A DNA stretch of 64,000 bases from Firmicutes bacterium HGW-Firmicutes-15 (GCA_002840245.1 PHAA01000013.1:1-64000); one strand, 5' to 3'. Positions 26,582-35,982 are shown, counted from the stretch's first letter. Numbers and translations: made by a program. The notes: generated by a model from the sequence alone, not told the origin.

Positions 26582-26791
26582 ATGCAGACTGAAAAAATAA
26601 AGATTTCAGGTATGTCCTGCGGACATTGCCAGGCGGCGGTAGAAAAGTCCATTAAGTCATTAAATGGTATAGTTGGCCTGGAAGTATTACTGAAAGAAGG
26701 TCAGGCTCAAGTATCCTTTGATGAAAGTAAAATTTCGCTCAAGGATATCCGGGCTAGCATTGAAGAGGCAGGCTATTCAGTAGACAATTAG
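26582..26791 (+). CDS. copZ: CopZ-like heavy-metal chaperone (HMA domain)
   Basis: The protein has 69 residues from ATG 26582 with AAAAGGAGG 8 nt upstream. It is a single ferredoxin-like HMA domain with the metal loop GMSCGHCQAAVEKS (CxxC). It binds Cu(I) or a similar ion and passes it to P-type ATPases. No ATPase gene is adjacent. Part of this gene has been copied to 20392-20413 in the block 1 duplication scar. Confidence 0.92.
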   Translation: MQTEKIKISGMSCGHCQAAVEKSIKSLNGIVGLEVLLKEGQAQVSFDESKISLKDIRASIEEAGYSVDN

Positions 26792-26882
26792 GTTCTGGGA
26801 GAGGAAAAAAGGGGTTTCTTTTGCAAACTGTGTCCATAAGAGGTCAAGTTTTTTGATGGGGTTTAACTGGTGGAGGTGGAGA

Positions 26883-27563
26883 ATGAAGAGGATTATCGAG
26901 GTTTGCCCGCATATATACCAAGTAGGTGGCAACAGCTTATCTGATTCACAGGACTGCTGTGTTTATCTTGTAGAGGGAGATAGTGAATCAGTATTAATTG
27001 ATACCGGGGCTGGGAAGAGCGTTTCTTTAATCGTTGATAATATGAAACACAGTGGCATAGATACTGACGCTATTAAATATATTATTGCCACTCACGGTCA
27101 TATTGACCACATCGGAGGACTGAAGGCTATGCAGGAGCGCTTGCAAGCTCAGGTTGTAGCCCATCGCTTGGAACTACCTGCTATTCAGGAAGGTTTGGCA
27201 CATCTGACAGCAGCGAGTTGGTATGGAGTTAATTACCAGAAGGTAACAGTTGATAGGGTATTAAATGGGGTGCAAGAAACTTTACAGGCAGGCAATATGA
27301 AACTTGTATGTATGCATACACCTGGACATACCCAGGGTGGCATCTCAGTATATGTTGATACGGGCGGTTTGCGGGTGCTTTTTGGACAGGATATTCATGG
27401 CCCTTTTAATCGGGAATGGGGTTCAGACTTAAAGCAGTGGCGGATTTCTATGCAGGCGCTAGTGAATCTAAAAGCGGATATTCTTTGTGAGGGTCATTTT
27501 GGAATTTACCAGCCTGCTGTAGCTGTGCGTGATTATATTGAGGGTTACCTAAAGCGGAACTAG
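26883..27563 (+). CDS. MBL-fold metallo-hydrolase
   Basis: The protein has 226 residues from ATG 26883 behind GGAGGTGGAG; an ATG at 26853 is a less likely alternative. Metal-binding motifs are THGHIDHIGG (HxHxDH), HTPGHTQGG, the bridging Asp in LFGQDIHG, and a late His in CEGHFGIY, as in glyoxalase II-like hydrolases. It is probably a cytosolic thioester or ester hydrolase; substrate unknown. It is followed by a strong bidirectional terminator. Confidence 0.9.
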   Translation: MKRIIEVCPHIYQVGGNSLSDSQDCCVYLVEGDSESVLIDTGAGKSVSLIVDNMKHSGIDTDAIKYIIATHGHIDHIGGLKAMQERLQAQVVAHRLELPAIQEGLAHLTAASWYGVNYQKVTVDRVLNGVQETLQAGNMKLVCMHTPGHTQGGISVYVDTGGLRVLFGQDIHGPFNREWGSDLKQWRISMQALVNLKADILCEGHFGIYQPAVAVRDYIEGYLKRN

Positions 27564-27626
27564 CACGAGAATAGAGAACGTTAGGCACGGATGTATCCGT
27601 AGTGAGAAAGTCATTGTAGTGAAAAT

Positions 27627-27662
27627 AACGCTTAGACAATAATTAATTATTGTCTAAGCGTT
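27627..27662. terminator. Bidirectional terminator (16-bp stem)
   Basis: AACGCTTAGACAATAA (27627-27642), loop TTAA, TTATTGTCTAAGCGTT (27647-27662). It separates the convergent MBL hydrolase and lysA. Confidence 0.8.
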
Positions 27663-27685
27663 AATATAATCCAGCTTATGTGCGA

Positions 27686-28918
27686 CTAGTCCTTCCAGAG
27701 GTCTTCCAAGGTCTGGGCCTTTCTAATCAAGCGAATCCCACCATTCTTTTCCAGCAGAATCTCGGCCGGCAAGGGACGCGAGTTATAGTTGCTTGCCATA
27801 GTAAATCCGTAAGCTCCAGCGTCGTGTACAATAAGGGCGTCTCCCTCCTGGCAGCAGGGGAAAACACGGTCATGAGCCAGAATATCTCCGCTTTCGCAAA
27901 TCTGCCCCACTACATAAACGGCTTTATCATATTCTTGATAAGGTCGATCTTCCTGGGGAACGACACTTATCTCATGATAGCTGTCATACATTACCGGGCG
28001 TACTAAGGTGTTGAAGCCAATATCCGTTCCAATGAAGAAGGTATTATAGTTTTCCTTCACCGCCGTAACTGTACCTAGTAAGGCTCCGCATTCGGCAACA
28101 ACATAACGCCCCGGCTCGGTACGAATATTAATAGATCGATGTGAAGCTACCCAATCCTCAACCAGGTTATCCAGTTCGTTGCCCAGTACGGCAAGATCTA
28201 GGCGCGATTCTATACCATGGCGATAGGGGATACCAAACCCTCCCCCCAGATCTACCATTTCTACGCTGGGAAGGGTAGCGGCCAATTCTAATATACCCGC
28301 CGCAGCTTCTACATAAGCTTTTGATTCTAGAAACAAGGAACCTATATGATGGTTTAAGCCAATTATGGTCATATCATAGTTGGCGGCAATGTCCTGTGCC
28401 AGATTCAAATCTTCTATGGCAATGCCAAACTTGGCTTTTTTTCCCCCGGTTATTACTTTATCGTGGTGCCCGGCACCAATGCCCGGATTTATGCGGAGGC
28501 ATACCCGTCCTCCCCGATTGATCTCCCCCAGAAGGCGGAGCTGAGACAGCGAATCCACGCTTACCAGAATATCCTGATTGACTGCGAACTGAAGCTCATT
28601 CCGGGAGACATTGTTGCCGATAAAAGTTATGCGATCGGAAGAGAAGCCGGCCTTCATTTCCAGGTGCATCTCTCCAGGAGACATGCCATCGACATCTAAG
28701 CCTTCAGAGCATATTATTTTCAATAGTTCCACGTTGGTATTGGCTTTGGCGGAATAATTTACCCGGAAAAGAGGGTACTTCATGAGGTTTTTCATTTCCT
28801 GGCAGCGTTTTCTTAAAGTTTCTTCGTCATACACGTATAGAGGGCTGCCATATTCTCTAAGCAGTTCATGGACTGCTTCTTTACTGAAGACCAATTTTTC
28901 AAATCCCAATTTATTCAC
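27686..28918 (-). CDS. lysA: Diaminopimelate decarboxylase
   Basis: The protein has 410 residues from ATG 28916-28918, behind GGGAGTGA. It has the alanine-racemase-like PLP barrel: Lys in FRVNYSAKAN, HHIGS, the glycine loop DLGGGFGIPY and EPGRYVV. The C-terminal domain carries the second-subunit active site GQICESGDILA and HDAGAYGFTMASNYN. It converts meso-diaminopimelate to lysine, the last step of lysine synthesis. No lysine riboswitch is visible in the 87-bp gap to the MFS gene. Confidence 0.95.
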   Translation of the reverse strand: MNKLGFEKLVFSKEAVHELLREYGSPLYVYDEETLRKRCQEMKNLMKYPLFRVNYSAKANTNVELLKIICSEGLDVDGMSPGEMHLEMKAGFSSDRITFIGNNVSRNELQFAVNQDILVSVDSLSQLRLLGEINRGGRVCLRINPGIGAGHHDKVITGGKKAKFGIAIEDLNLAQDIAANYDMTIIGLNHHIGSLFLESKAYVEAAAGILELAATLPSVEMVDLGGGFGIPYRHGIESRLDLAVLGNELDNLVEDWVASHRSINIRTEPGRYVVAECGALLGTVTAVKENYNTFFIGTDIGFNTLVRPVMYDSYHEISVVPQEDRPYQEYDKAVYVVGQICESGDILAHDRVFPCCQEGDALIVHDAGAYGFTMASNYNSRPLPAEILLEKNGGIRLIRKAQTLEDLWKD

Positions 28919-29005
28919 TCCCTATTAGAACTAACATAGACTTATATATTGTAATCTAGCCAGCAGGAGTTTGGCAAGACTAAGCGGTCAAGTATACAGG
29001 AGGTT

Positions 29006-30208
29006 TTAAGACGTAATCTCTGTACCTTGAATCCTTTCCCGAGTAGGTATGAACCCGGAAAGCGCAAGGTTTAGAACGGCCATGATGCCGGAAGCAATGA
29101 AAACAGGAACATAGCCGTAATGTGTCCACAGTAATCCTCCTCCTATAGGGATCAACATGGATACCGCATGATCCAGGGTAAGACCCATGGAAATGGTAGG
29201 GGTTATGTCTTCCGGAGAATCTACGATACGGTTGAGATAAGTGGTACGGGCTATTCTCACTGCGAAAAGCAGTTGGTCTACAACGAAGCAAGCCATAATG
29301 ATGTATAGAGCAACACTACTAGAAAACCAGCTAGTAGAAAATCCATAAAGTATGCTCAAAATTACTAGCAGCAAAGATTCTGCTGCGATGATTACCTTCT
29401 CACCCCATGAGTCAATAGCCCGTCCTAATAGGGGGCGGAACACCAGGCTCAAAACTGTACCTGTAAAACCGAGCAAAGCAAAGGTTTCAATTCCACAGTC
29501 AAAAACCTTAATAAGCACCCAGGGGGCAAAGGTAAGAAAGATCTGCTTGCGTGCCCCAAAAACAACATTGAGAGCATAGAACAGAAAGTATTTCCGCTTG
29601 AAAACTAGGCGGCGGGGACTGCTAACTAGGGGTTGGGGTTTAATATGATAAAGGCACAAGGCAGCAATCAAGGCAAAGATACCGGCCATTCCGAAAATCA
29701 CCCCAAAGGAGAAATGGAGGCGGGAAGCTCCCCAGTATACGACCAGCATACCGACTAAAGAACCCAGGGATTCTAGGGAGCCGAGCTGTCCCAAACGGCG
29801 CCCTTCTTGCCCTTCTTTTGCTAGGCGTAGTCCAATAGAAGGGGTAATGGCCATATACAAATGCGCACCGGTACTCCAAATGATCATCCATACTACAACT
29901 ATGGTAAGATCGGGCGATAGAAAGCCTTGCCCCCATAAGGCCAATCCTACTAGGAGGGATGACAGGGCTGCTATTCGAGTATCGGCCAGAAAGATCAAGG
30001 CTGTAAAGACAAAGACAAAGACAACCATAAAACCAGGCAATTCCCGAGGAAATTCCAATGCCCCGCGGGCCAGCGGGCTAACATTATATGTTTGGGCCAG
30101 GTAATTATTAAAGGAAGGGTCATAAAGCCCGGAATAAAGACCCATTAATAAACTGGCTCCGGCGAACAGAACTAGAGGTGCCCCCAAAGCCTTTTTAAAT
30201 ACGGTCAT
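29006..30208 (-). CDS. MFS transporter
   Basis: Taken from the ATG at 30206-30208 (MTVFKKALGAPLVLFAGAS), about 400 residues with AAGGCG upstream; a start at 30256 would add 16 polar residues. About 12 membrane helices are visible, e.g. GFMVVFVFVFTALIFL, FSFGVIFGMAGIFALIAALCLY and a MLIPIGGGLLW segment. A cytoplasmic loop RLAKEGQEGRRLGQLGSLES lies between helices 4 and 5, and a long basic loop follows helix 6. It is a secondary transporter of unknown substrate. Its ends do not overlap lysA. Confidence 0.88.
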   Translation of the reverse strand: MTVFKKALGAPLVLFAGASLLMGLYSGLYDPSFNNYLAQTYNVSPLARGALEFPRELPGFMVVFVFVFTALIFLADTRIAALSSLLVGLALWGQGFLSPDLTIVVVWMIIWSTGAHLYMAITPSIGLRLAKEGQEGRRLGQLGSLESLGSLVGMLVVYWGASRLHFSFGVIFGMAGIFALIAALCLYHIKPQPLVSSPRRLVFKRKYFLFYALNVVFGARKQIFLTFAPWVLIKVFDCGIETFALLGFTGTVLSLVFRPLLGRAIDSWGEKVIIAAESLLLVILSILYGFSTSWFSSSVALYIIMACFVVDQLLFAVRIARTTYLNRIVDSPEDITPTISMGLTLDHAVSMLIPIGGGLLWTHYGYVPVFIASGIMAVLNLALSGFIPTRERIQGTEITS

Positions 30209-30494
30209 AGATGTTTCGCCTTCTTTTCCAGGATGATTTTGTTCGCTAATGTCCATCTATTCTATACTTTCGCCGGCAACTTGTGAAGCTATTGAAATTC
30301 TATTATTAGAATAGAGATGGGTTATAAATGCTTTCTTATGATAATAAGCTATAAGTAGGAACCTCTCAATTACGCTGCAGGGTTCAGGGTGAATGCTTGT
30401 ATATATATAGCAAACATAGTAAAATTCAATATATAGTAATTACATATTTTGCTTTTTCGTTATACGATTCAGTACATAGGGGAGTTGGGCAATA

Positions 30495-31343
30495 TTGGGG
30501 AGAATCATACTTTATGCGGATAACGCCTGTGATCTGGACAGAGATATTTTGGTCAAATATGGAATAAAGCTGTTTTATATGACCACGATGATAAAGGGCA
30601 GGACTTATATGGATCGCTTAACCATTAGTCCCCCAGAATTCTACCAGTTATTGGAGGAGCCAGGGATAGTTGCGACCACTTCCCAAGTGAATACAGCGAG
30701 CATGCAGATGGAGTTTGAAGAGTTTATGAAAGACAGTGATGTGGAAATTATCTACATCGCTTTTTCATCAGGCTTGAGTGGAACCTATCAATCTGCTTGC
30801 ATAGCTCGGGATATGGTTAATAGCGAACGAATCACCGTGATTGATTCCCTAAGCGCTTCGGTGGGGTATGGGATGACAGTATTACGGGCTGCTCAGGCAA
30901 TAGCTGCGAACAAGAGCAAAGAGGAAGTTATAGCGGATATTTATGACAATATCAACCGCATGCAGCATATTTTTATTGTAGGTAATTTTGAAATGTTGAA
31001 AAGGGGCGGGAGAGTTAATTCGGCTGCAGCGATGATCGGCGATTTGCTTAATATTAAATTGATACTGCAAATAGTAGATGGAAAAATCGTACCCTTAGAA
31101 AAAGCGCACGGGCTAAAAAAGGCCCAAAAGAGATTCCTGGATATTATGGAAATGAGGGGTTATGATCTAAAAAACCAAACTATCGGAATAAGCTACTCTC
31201 ACGATCTGGAAGGAGCATTGGAAGTCAAGCGGCTGGTGGAAGAAAGATTTGGTACTACTGACTTCATTATATCCGAGATTGGAGCCTTAATTGGTGCTCA
31301 CGTAGGTGCAGGCACCTATTGTGTGTTCTTTATAGCTAAGTAA
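30495..31343 (+). CDS. DegV family fatty-acid-binding protein
   Basis: The protein has 282 residues from a TTG at 30495, with GGGGAG upstream. Family features are the opening ILYADNACDLDRDILVKYGI, TTSQVNTASMQMEFEEF (lipid-contact Ser/Thr) and FSSGLSGTYQSA, then the AMIGDLLNIKLILQIVDGKIVP hinge. DegV/FakB proteins bind a fatty acid and in Gram-positives present it to the FakA kinase. No fakA is in this window. The 238-bp region upstream is shared with the divergent MFS gene. Confidence 0.93.
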   Translation: MGRIILYADNACDLDRDILVKYGIKLFYMTTMIKGRTYMDRLTISPPEFYQLLEEPGIVATTSQVNTASMQMEFEEFMKDSDVEIIYIAFSSGLSGTYQSACIARDMVNSERITVIDSLSASVGYGMTVLRAAQAIAANKSKEEVIADIYDNINRMQHIFIVGNFEMLKRGGRVNSAAAMIGDLLNIKLILQIVDGKIVPLEKAHGLKKAQKRFLDIMEMRGYDLKNQTIGISYSHDLEGALEVKRLVEERFGTTDFIISEIGALIGAHVGAGTYCVFFIAK

Positions 31344-31368
31344 GCCCAGGATTACAGTCGAGTAAGCA

Positions 31369-31400
31369 CGGGGACATTCCCTGGTAAGGGTGTGTCCCCG
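31369..31400. terminator. REP-like hairpin after DegV gene
   Basis: CGGGGACA (31369-31376) pairs with TGTCCCCG (31393-31400), with an inner CCCT/AGGG stem. It probably terminates the DegV transcript. The GGGGACA motif resembles dispersed REP-type repeats. Confidence 0.55.
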
Positions 31401-31503
31401 CACATTATATGTTATACTTTAACGGCTGGCGTGTTTGATGGAGTATCTTTATCGGATAGGACATTTTCAATCAGGTTTACAGTCAATAAGGAGGAACAGG
31501 TAA

Positions 31504-33087
31504 TTGCAAACCCAGACATTTAATGAGATGGGGCTGAAACCCCAACTGTTGCAGATGATAGAAAAGAAAGGCTTTGAGGTCCCTACCCCCATACAAATTG
31601 AAGCAATTCCACCTGGATTAGCAGGGCGAGATATCATGGGCCAAGCCAAAACGGGTACTGGGAAGACTGCAGCCTTTGGCATACCCATGTTAAACAAGAT
31701 AAAACTAAACCAGGGCTTGCAGGGGATGGTGCTTTGCCCTACCCGTGAATTAGCGGTTCAGGTATCTGAGGAAATTGCTTCTCTGGGGCAGGGATTGAAG
31801 ATAAATATCCTGCCTGTTTACGGCGGGCAGTCGATAGAAATCCAGTTGCGAGCATTACGGAGAAGACCGGAAATAATAGTAGGGACTCCGGGAAGGATGA
31901 TTGATCACCTGAACCGGGGGACTATTAATTTATCAGGTCTGGATTTCGTAGTTTTAGATGAAGCGGATGAAATGTTGGATATGGGATTTTTGCCTGATAT
32001 AGAGAGAATACTGGTGCAATGTCCGGAACATAGGCAAACATTTCTGTTTTCAGCTACCTTGGTACCAGAAATTAGGGAATTAGGGAGGACGTTCATGAAG
32101 AACCCGGAGCTGATTGTTATTGCATCTCCGGAGCTTACTGTATCTCTTACTGAACAATATTATTATGAAGTAAACCCTCGGCAAAAAGTGGAGACTATTT
32201 GCCGGGTTATTGATGTGGATCAGCCACCGGTCAGCCTGGTATTTTGTCGTACTAAAAAGGGTGCCGATGAACTGAACCGAGTTCTGAATAGTCGTGGTTA
32301 TGCAGCCGACTCCCTGCATGGGGATATGTCCCAGCGGGAACGGGACCATGTCATGGAGCGTTTTCGTAACGGTAATGTAGAAATATTGGTAGCTACGGAC
32401 TTAGCGGCCCGAGGGTTGGATGTTGAGATGGTAACCCATGTTTTCAATTACGATATTCCTGAAGATCCGGATGGTTATGTTCACCGTATAGGGCGAACCG
32501 GTCGGGCGGGAAGAGATGGAGTTGCTATCACTTTGGTGGAACCAAGGCAGATTCGGCAGTTGAAAATTATTGAAAAGTATATTGGCACGAAAATTAGTCG
32601 CCAGATGCTGCCCTCCTTGAAAGACGCCATCGAGCGTCGCCAGGAAACCTTAATAAGTAAATTAATTGAGAGTGCTGACCAGGATCAGGGCATTTACCAA
32701 GCCATGGCGAAGGAACTCTTGGAACGATATGATGCCCAGTACTTATTGGGTGCAGCATTAAAGCTGATAGCCTGTGAAGCTCCGCAACTGGAAACTGCCA
32801 GCGTTGAAAATATCCATCCAACCACTGCTCATGTTGAGCTTCCCTTAGGAAGATTCCAAGGGCTTCATCCTAAGAGGCTGGTAGAATTCCTTACGGCCCA
32901 TACCCCAATTACACCTCGTCAGGTTGGGGACATAGAGATTCAGGGCAACAGCACCTTGGTAGAAATACCGATGGTTTTCGTCGATCAGGTTTATGCTGCT
33001 TTTAGCCAGTTTGAAAATAGCTTAAGAGGCAATAAACGGACGCGTATGCCCTCCAATCGTCGTTCCACCAGTCAGCAAGCCAACTGA
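31504..33087 (+). CDS. DEAD-box RNA helicase
   Basis: The protein has 527 residues from a TTG at 31504 behind AAGGAGGAACAGG. Helicase motifs in order: Q motif (MGLKPQLLQMIEKKGFEVPTP), AKTGTGKTAA, PTRELAVQV, TPGRMIDHL, VLDEADEML, SATL, ATDLAARGLDVE, and HRIGRTGRAGRDG. A C-terminal segment (about 440-515, VELPLGRFQGLHPKRLVEFL) is a DbpA-type RNA-binding domain, so the protein belongs to the CshA/DeaD group that acts in cold adaptation, ribosome assembly or mRNA decay. The exact subgroup is not resolved. Confidence 0.94.
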   Translation: MQTQTFNEMGLKPQLLQMIEKKGFEVPTPIQIEAIPPGLAGRDIMGQAKTGTGKTAAFGIPMLNKIKLNQGLQGMVLCPTRELAVQVSEEIASLGQGLKINILPVYGGQSIEIQLRALRRRPEIIVGTPGRMIDHLNRGTINLSGLDFVVLDEADEMLDMGFLPDIERILVQCPEHRQTFLFSATLVPEIRELGRTFMKNPELIVIASPELTVSLTEQYYYEVNPRQKVETICRVIDVDQPPVSLVFCRTKKGADELNRVLNSRGYAADSLHGDMSQRERDHVMERFRNGNVEILVATDLAARGLDVEMVTHVFNYDIPEDPDGYVHRIGRTGRAGRDGVAITLVEPRQIRQLKIIEKYIGTKISRQMLPSLKDAIERRQETLISKLIESADQDQGIYQAMAKELLERYDAQYLLGAALKLIACEAPQLETASVENIHPTTAHVELPLGRFQGLHPKRLVEFLTAHTPITPRQVGDIEIQGNSTLVEIPMVFVDQVYAAFSQFENSLRGNKRTRMPSNRRSTSQQAN

Positions 33088-33153
33088 TTCACGGATATAA
33101 AGGTGGCTTCGACTATGAAGTCTAAAGAATTTGCCAATTAGGTAAAAACTAAT

Positions 33154-33190
33154 AAGCCAGGAACAGTCTTAAACCGTTCCTGGCTTTTCG
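33154..33190 (+). terminator. Terminator of the helicase gene
   Basis: A stem AAGCCAGGAAC / GTTCCTGGCTT, about 67 bp after the helicase stop, is followed by TTTCGTTGCTTTT. Confidence 0.75.
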
Positions 33191-33212
33191 TTGCTTTTAT
33201 AAAACTTGTGAT

Positions 33213-33473
33213 TTATTGACTGACTTGGGATTTGACGGTTTGAATATCAGCCTGGGGAGCCTGAGAAGCGGGTTTGTAAAAACCCTTTTGTTCTGCCATC
33301 TGGTAAAGCTGATACTGGAACTGTTCATCAGCATTTCTAATCTGCTGAATGGTTTGCCTGAACTGGGCATTGGAAGCCTGGCTGATGACGCTGGCATAGC
33401 CGCTCAGGCTACCATTTATCATAGCCAGAGTATCATTGACCATTTCCTTTTCTTTTATTTGCATGTTGGCCAC
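33213..33473 (-). CDS. Small CotF-like spore coat protein
   Basis: The protein has 86 residues from a GTG at 33471-33473, behind GGGAGG. The sequence is Gln-rich and helical (SGYASVISQASNAQFRQTIQ, then RNADEQFQYQLYQMAEQKGFYKP), matching the second half of CotF-type coat proteins, including the final KGFYKP. It follows a 66-residue gene of the first half by 12 bp, so together they make a split CotF-like pair. Expression in the mother cell is expected but no sigma-E or sigma-K promoter was verified. Confidence 0.8.
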   Translation of the reverse strand: MANMQIKEKEMVNDTLAMINGSLSGYASVISQASNAQFRQTIQQIRNADEQFQYQLYQMAEQKGFYKPASQAPQADIQTVKSQVSQ

Positions 33474-33485
33474 TATTTTACCTCC

Positions 33486-33686
33486 CTATCCTAAAAATGA
33501 CATCAATTTTTTGTGCGTATCGCAAGCTGATTGAGCGGATTGCTCAAACATTTGCCGTACCTGAGCATCTTGGCACTGACTGGCATAGAATCTGAGTTTC
33601 TTTTCAGCGGTTGCATGCGAACCTATCAGGTGTCTAAGATTTTGTAGTTCTAGTTGACTTAAATTCACCGCATGAACTCCTTCCAT
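33486..33686 (-). CDS. Small helical protein, N-terminal CotF half
   Basis: The protein has 66 residues from ATG 33684-33686, preceded by a GAAGGAG-like run. It is helical, with a hydrophobic heptad pattern: LELQNLRHLIGSHATAEKKL, then FEQSAQSACDTHKKL. This fits the DUF-type first half of CotF-like coat proteins (ferritin-like helix pair). It ends 12 bp before the partner. Confidence 0.7.
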   Translation of the reverse strand: MEGVHAVNLSQLELQNLRHLIGSHATAEKKLRFYASQCQDAQVRQMFEQSAQSACDTHKKLMSFLG

Positions 33687-33779
33687 AAATATTTTTGTGA
33701 CATTTATAGAATGGCAATAAATCTGTTAAATATACGGCCATTTAGTAAAAAATAATATTAAGAAGGGAAGAAATTATGG

Positions 33780-35138
33780 CTAACCAATCATAATTTTACC
33801 TTTAGGATAATGGATTTCAGGCTGTTTGCGTTTGTAAGCCAGGGCAAAGCCCAGGGTTAGAGGACCTACTCGTCCCAGAAACATAGTGATGATAATTATA
33901 AGCTGTTCGCAGGGCGTAAGCTGAGTAGTCAACCCCAGGCTTAGACCAACGGTACCTAAGGCTGATGCTACCTCAAAGATGATTTGGGTTAAATCTGCCT
34001 GGTGGATTAGGGCCAGCAAAAAGGTCATAGTGATAAGGGTGAAGCCCGACAGTAAAGTGATGGTCAAGGCCTGAAACATATCGCTGTTAGGGATTTGCCG
34101 CTGGAATATTTCGTTATCTTTTTTGCCACGCAGTTGGCTGATGATAGCAATCCACAGTAAGGCAAAGGTTGAGGTTTTAATTCCTCCGGCAGTAGAACCA
34201 GGTGAGCCCCCGATAAACATTAATAATATAATTATTAATTGAGAAGATAAAAACAGTGAATTCAGGTCGATGGTGTTAAAGCCAGCAGTACGCGGAGACA
34301 CTGACTGAAAATAGGAGGCTAGAAGTTTACCGGCCAGGGGCAAGTCCTTGAGTGCGTGATTGTATTCACTGAGAAATAAAATGATTGTTCCCGCAATAAT
34401 CAATATAGCGGTAGTAATCAACACCACCCGGGCATGCAATGACAGAGTATCCTTCTTTTTAAAATGAAATATTTCGTATAGTACCACAAAGCCTAACCCG
34501 CCCATAATGATAAGGCTGGTAATGACCATGTTTACGGTGAAATCAGTAGTAAATCCAGTCAAACTGCGAAAATTGCCAAATAAGTCGAATCCGGCATTAT
34601 TAAAGGCAGATACCGAATGAAAGATTCCGAACCACAAGGCTTTCTTAAATCCTAGCAAAGGTGTCCAGTGAATTGTCAAGATGAGAGCAGCAATGGCCTC
34701 AATGGAAAAGGTGATTATTAAGAGGTAGCGGAAGATTTTTACGATACCGCCTACAGAAGATTGGTTCATGGCCTGCTGCATGATCAACCTTTGTCGAAAA
34801 TGAATTTTCCACCCAAATAATAGGGCTAAAAATGTGGCGAAGGACATAACCCCTAGGCCCCCTATTTGAATCAGTATTATAATTACTACCTGTCCGAAGT
34901 GAGTCCAGTGGGTGGCGGTATCCACTACTATTAGACCGGTTACGCATACTGCTGAAGTGGCAGTGAAAAGGGCGGTCAAAAAATTAATCTGACCGTTTTG
35001 AACGGACCACGGAGTGCATAGTAACAGGCTGCCCGCTAAAATTATACCCAAAAAGCTTAATACCAGTAGTTGGGCCGGGGTAATGTGTTCATTGGTCACT
35101 TTGTAAACCTCATTATTATTGTCATTAATCGAGCTCAC
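33780..35138 (-). CDS. ktrB: Potassium uptake channel subunit KtrB (TrkH family)
   Basis: The protein has 452 residues from a GTG at 35136-35138 overlapping ktrA by 14 bp. It has four M-P-M units with K+ filter loops: TSAVCVTGLIVVD, SVSAFNNAGFDL, SVSPRTAGFNTIDL and ASALGTVGLSLG. The short length (about 450) fits KtrB rather than long TrkH. It is membrane-embedded and works with KtrA, whose nucleotide gates it. Uptake is likely K+/Na+ coupled by family analogy. Confidence 0.93.
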   Translation of the reverse strand: MSSINDNNNEVYKVTNEHITPAQLLVLSFLGIILAGSLLLCTPWSVQNGQINFLTALFTATSAVCVTGLIVVDTATHWTHFGQVVIIILIQIGGLGVMSFATFLALLFGWKIHFRQRLIMQQAMNQSSVGGIVKIFRYLLIITFSIEAIAALILTIHWTPLLGFKKALWFGIFHSVSAFNNAGFDLFGNFRSLTGFTTDFTVNMVITSLIIMGGLGFVVLYEIFHFKKKDTLSLHARVVLITTAILIIAGTIILFLSEYNHALKDLPLAGKLLASYFQSVSPRTAGFNTIDLNSLFLSSQLIIILLMFIGGSPGSTAGGIKTSTFALLWIAIISQLRGKKDNEIFQRQIPNSDMFQALTITLLSGFTLITMTFLLALIHQADLTQIIFEVASALGTVGLSLGLTTQLTPCEQLIIIITMFLGRVGPLTLGFALAYKRKQPEIHYPKGKIMIG

Positions 35139-35781
35139 TTAACTTTTGCAGGTCGTCATTATGTCCCAGTGCTACCAGAATATCTCCCTGCCTCATATTT
35201 TCGTTAGGACCTGGAGCAACAATGATATTATCCCCACGCCTTATAGCCAGAATCGTAACCCCGAACTTCTGCCGCAGGTTAGCTGCGGTTAAACTTTTAT
35301 TGGCAAATAATAGAGGTGTATAAAATTCGATTATGCTGTAATCAGGGGAGAGATTGATCTGTTCCACGAAATTCTGTGAAACTAGGGAACGAGCTAGTTT
35401 GATAGCTACGTCTCGCTCCGGATAGATCACGATATCTGCGCCGATTTTCTCCAAAACCTTGCCGTGCATGGCGTTTTTGGCTTTGGAGATGACTTTTTTC
35501 ACGCCCAGCTCTTTTAAAACTATTGTAGTTAATATATTGGACTGAATGTTATCGCCAATAGCTACAATGACTGCATCAAAGTTGCGGATGCCTAAGGTTT
35601 TTAGGACCTGATCATCCATAGTGTCGGCCTGAACCGCGTGGGTGGCAAAATCAACTGCATCGTTCACTTTTTCTTCATCAACATCTATAGCCAGGACTTC
35701 ATGCCCCATTCGGGTCAATTCTTTGGTAAGGCTTTCTCCAAAACGTCCTATACCAATTACAGCAAACTGCTTCTCTTTCAT
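35125..35781 (-). CDS. ktrA: Potassium uptake regulatory subunit KtrA (RCK domain)
   Basis: The protein has 218 residues. It has an N-terminal RCK_N Rossmann fold (FAVIGIGRFGESLTKEL) and a C-terminal RCK_C half from about 140. The Asp in VLAIDVDEEKV binds the ribose. It binds ATP/ADP or NAD(H) and opens KtrB. It is the first gene of a two-gene operon; the overlap suggests translational coupling. Confidence 0.94.
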   Translation of the reverse strand: MKEKQFAVIGIGRFGESLTKELTRMGHEVLAIDVDEEKVNDAVDFATHAVQADTMDDQVLKTLGIRNFDAVIVAIGDNIQSNILTTIVLKELGVKKVISKAKNAMHGKVLEKIGADIVIYPERDVAIKLARSLVSQNFVEQINLSPDYSIIEFYTPLLFANKSLTAANLRQKFGVTILAIRRGDNIIVAPGPNENMRQGDILVALGHNDDLQKLSELD

Positions 35782-35937
35782 CCTTTATCCTCCTAGATAT
35801 TATAAATAATCCAGTCATATCTATTAAGGTACTATCAAATAACAAGTATCGGGTTTTCTAGCATTATAATAGTTTCTACAGTATTTACAGAGACTATTAT
35901 GAACTTTTTATTAATAATTGCAATATGTAAAATAAAA

Positions 35938-35961
35938 AACCTGCCTCCTCGGAGACAGGTT
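35938..35961 (-). terminator. Terminator of the membrane MCP gene
   Basis: AACCTGCCTCC / GGAGACAGGTT stem with one mismatch. On the minus strand it is followed by TTTTTTATTTTA. It lies about 20 bp past the MCP stop. Confidence 0.75.
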
Positions 35962-35982
35962 AAAATCAGTTTGGTGATTAAA

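Noticed and set aside
28919-29005. Lysine riboswitch before lysA
   Set aside because: The gap is only 87 bp and lacks the expected multi-stem fold.
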